From Acidobacteriota bacterium (lineage in GTDB: Bacteria > Acidobacteriota > Terriglobia > Acidiferrales > UBA7541): a DNA stretch of 5,481 nt. Within the stretch, counting starts at the first letter, position 1; each line of letters opens with the position of its first letter. This document shows positions 4,743 through 5,481 of the stretch, one piece after another. The notes beneath the pieces were generated by a model. It was given only the letters and a program-made list of their open reading frames with translations, was not told where the DNA came from and did not search any database. The DNA is taken from NCBI GenBank assembly GCA_003224075.1, contig QHYF01000162.1:1-5481 (forward strand), read 5' to 3'. The position numbers and the translations under genes are program-made.

Positions 4743-5481
4743 TTAAGGAAGATACGGCATCGGGCCGGAATCCTCGACAAATTTCTTCAGGGCCGCCACG
4801 ACCGCCGGACGTTTGGAGAGCTCGCAGAAGAGGTCGATCTCGCGCCGAAGCTCTTCATGGGGGATCGGCTTGATGAATTTCTTCGTTGCGGTGCGCGCGA
4901 CCGCGTCAAATTTTGAGATTTGCGCGGCGGTCGAGCGCGCGACGCGGAGAGCTTCGCCTTCGCCAGCAAGCTGCGCCACCAGGCCTACAGCCTGCGCGCG
5001 AGGTGCACTGACTGTGCGGCCCGTAAGAAGCAAGTCTCGCACAAAAGCATTCCCCACATCGCGTTTCAAGCGCGGGATGCCGCCGAACCCGGGGATGAGT
5101 CCTAACCGCAGCTCGGGAAATGCGAAGCGCGCCATTTTGTCGGCGATGATGATGTCGCAGGCGAGGGCAAGTTCGAGTCCACCGCCAAAACAAACGCCGT
5201 GAACAGCAGCAATCATGATCATGGGCGAGGCATCGATCGTGTTCAGAACAGCATGGATGCGTTCGAGGAACTCGCGGAGGCGTGCGAGGTGCTCTTTCTC
5301 CGGCAATGGCGCAGCCCCGTGATACAGCTCACGCAGGTCCGCGCCCGCTGAAAAAACGGATTGCCGCGCGCTCGTAATAATGCAAGCGGAGGTCTCCGGC
5401 TCGAGGACACCAAACACGCTCACAAATTTTTCTAGTTCCGCGAGCATGGCCGTGCCAATCTCATTGGCGGGCTCGTGATCG
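4743..5481 (-). CDS. Enoyl-CoA hydratase/isomerase family protein (crotonase fold), 5' end beyond the window
   Basis: The frame stays open to the right edge. The residues before the first internal Met (DHEPANEIGTAMLAELEKF) fit the usual crotonase N-terminus with its PxN motif, so the true start lies beyond 5481; roughly 10-15 residues are missing from a protein of about 255-260. Numbered from the Met at 5447, the oxyanion-hole segments are SAGADL (33-38) and HGVCFGGG (83-90). Both acids used by hydratases are present: Glu92 in GGGLELALACD and Glu112 in FPELRLGLIPG, followed by GGIPRL. This supports a working enzyme adding water to, or isomerising, a 2-enoyl thioester in the cytoplasm. The family also includes dehydratases, decarboxylases and RpfF-type enzymes acting on acyl-ACP, so the substrate is open. 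It precedes the HtrA-like block by 129 bases on the same strand and may belong to a separate operon that continues to the right. It ends with TAA. Confidence 0.92.
   Translation of the reverse strand, partial: DHEPANEIGTAMLAELEKFVSVFGVLEPETSACIITSARQSVFSAGADLRELYHGAAPLPEKEHLARLREFLERIHAVLNTIDASPMIMIAAVHGVCFGGGLELALACDIIIADKMARFAFPELRLGLIPGFGGIPRLKRDVGNAFVRDLLLTGRTVSAPRAQAVGLVAQLAGEGEALRVARSTAAQISKFDAVARTATKKFIKPIPHEELRREIDLFCELSKRPAVVAALKKFVEDSGPMPYLP

Overview
All supportable genes in this window lie on the minus strand, so transcription runs from high to low coordinates. The sequence is GC-rich (estimated by eye at a little under 60%). It comes from a Gram-negative-type bacterium with a high-GC, soil or environmental character. 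The gene styles resemble Acidobacteriota or a neighbouring deep-branching group, but this is an impression and not a proven assignment. No rRNA, tRNA, CRISPR array, insertion sequence or phage gene was seen.

Layout in transcription order: (1) a crotonase-fold enoyl-CoA hydratase/isomerase whose first few codons lie beyond the right edge (5481-4743); (2) a 129-base gap; (3) a compact block of three coupled genes: an HtrA/DegP-like protein with PDZ domain whose nucleophilic serine is replaced by valine (4613-3699), an HtrA-like protease with an intact triad cut from its own PDZ domain by a single in-frame TGA (3697-2834), and a NarL/LuxR-type regulator whose receiver domain has lost its phosphorylation residues (2837-2199); (4) an 89-base gap with a small hairpin and T-rich stretch that may end that unit; (5) a lipid-type block: an acyl carrier protein (2109-1867), an AMP-forming fatty acyl ligase overlapping it by one base (1867-155), and the start of an LCB5/diacylglycerol-kinase-family lipid kinase running off the left edge (92-1).

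The lipid block reads as a small pathway. A dedicated ACP is probably charged by the ligase beside it, and a downstream lipid kinase phosphorylates a lipid product. A similar gene set (special ACP, acyl-ACP synthetase, LCB5-like kinase) occurs in bacterial sphingolipid loci, but serine palmitoyltransferase is not visible here, so that reading is a hypothesis.

The central block is the most unusual part. It pairs a degenerate and an intact HtrA-like protein, neither with a visible signal peptide or membrane segment, and couples them to a regulator that probably cannot be phosphorylated. This suggests a cytoplasmic, kinase-independent regulatory or quality-control module. The in-frame TGA in the active protease is either a fresh nonsense mutation, a sequencing error, or a recoded stop.
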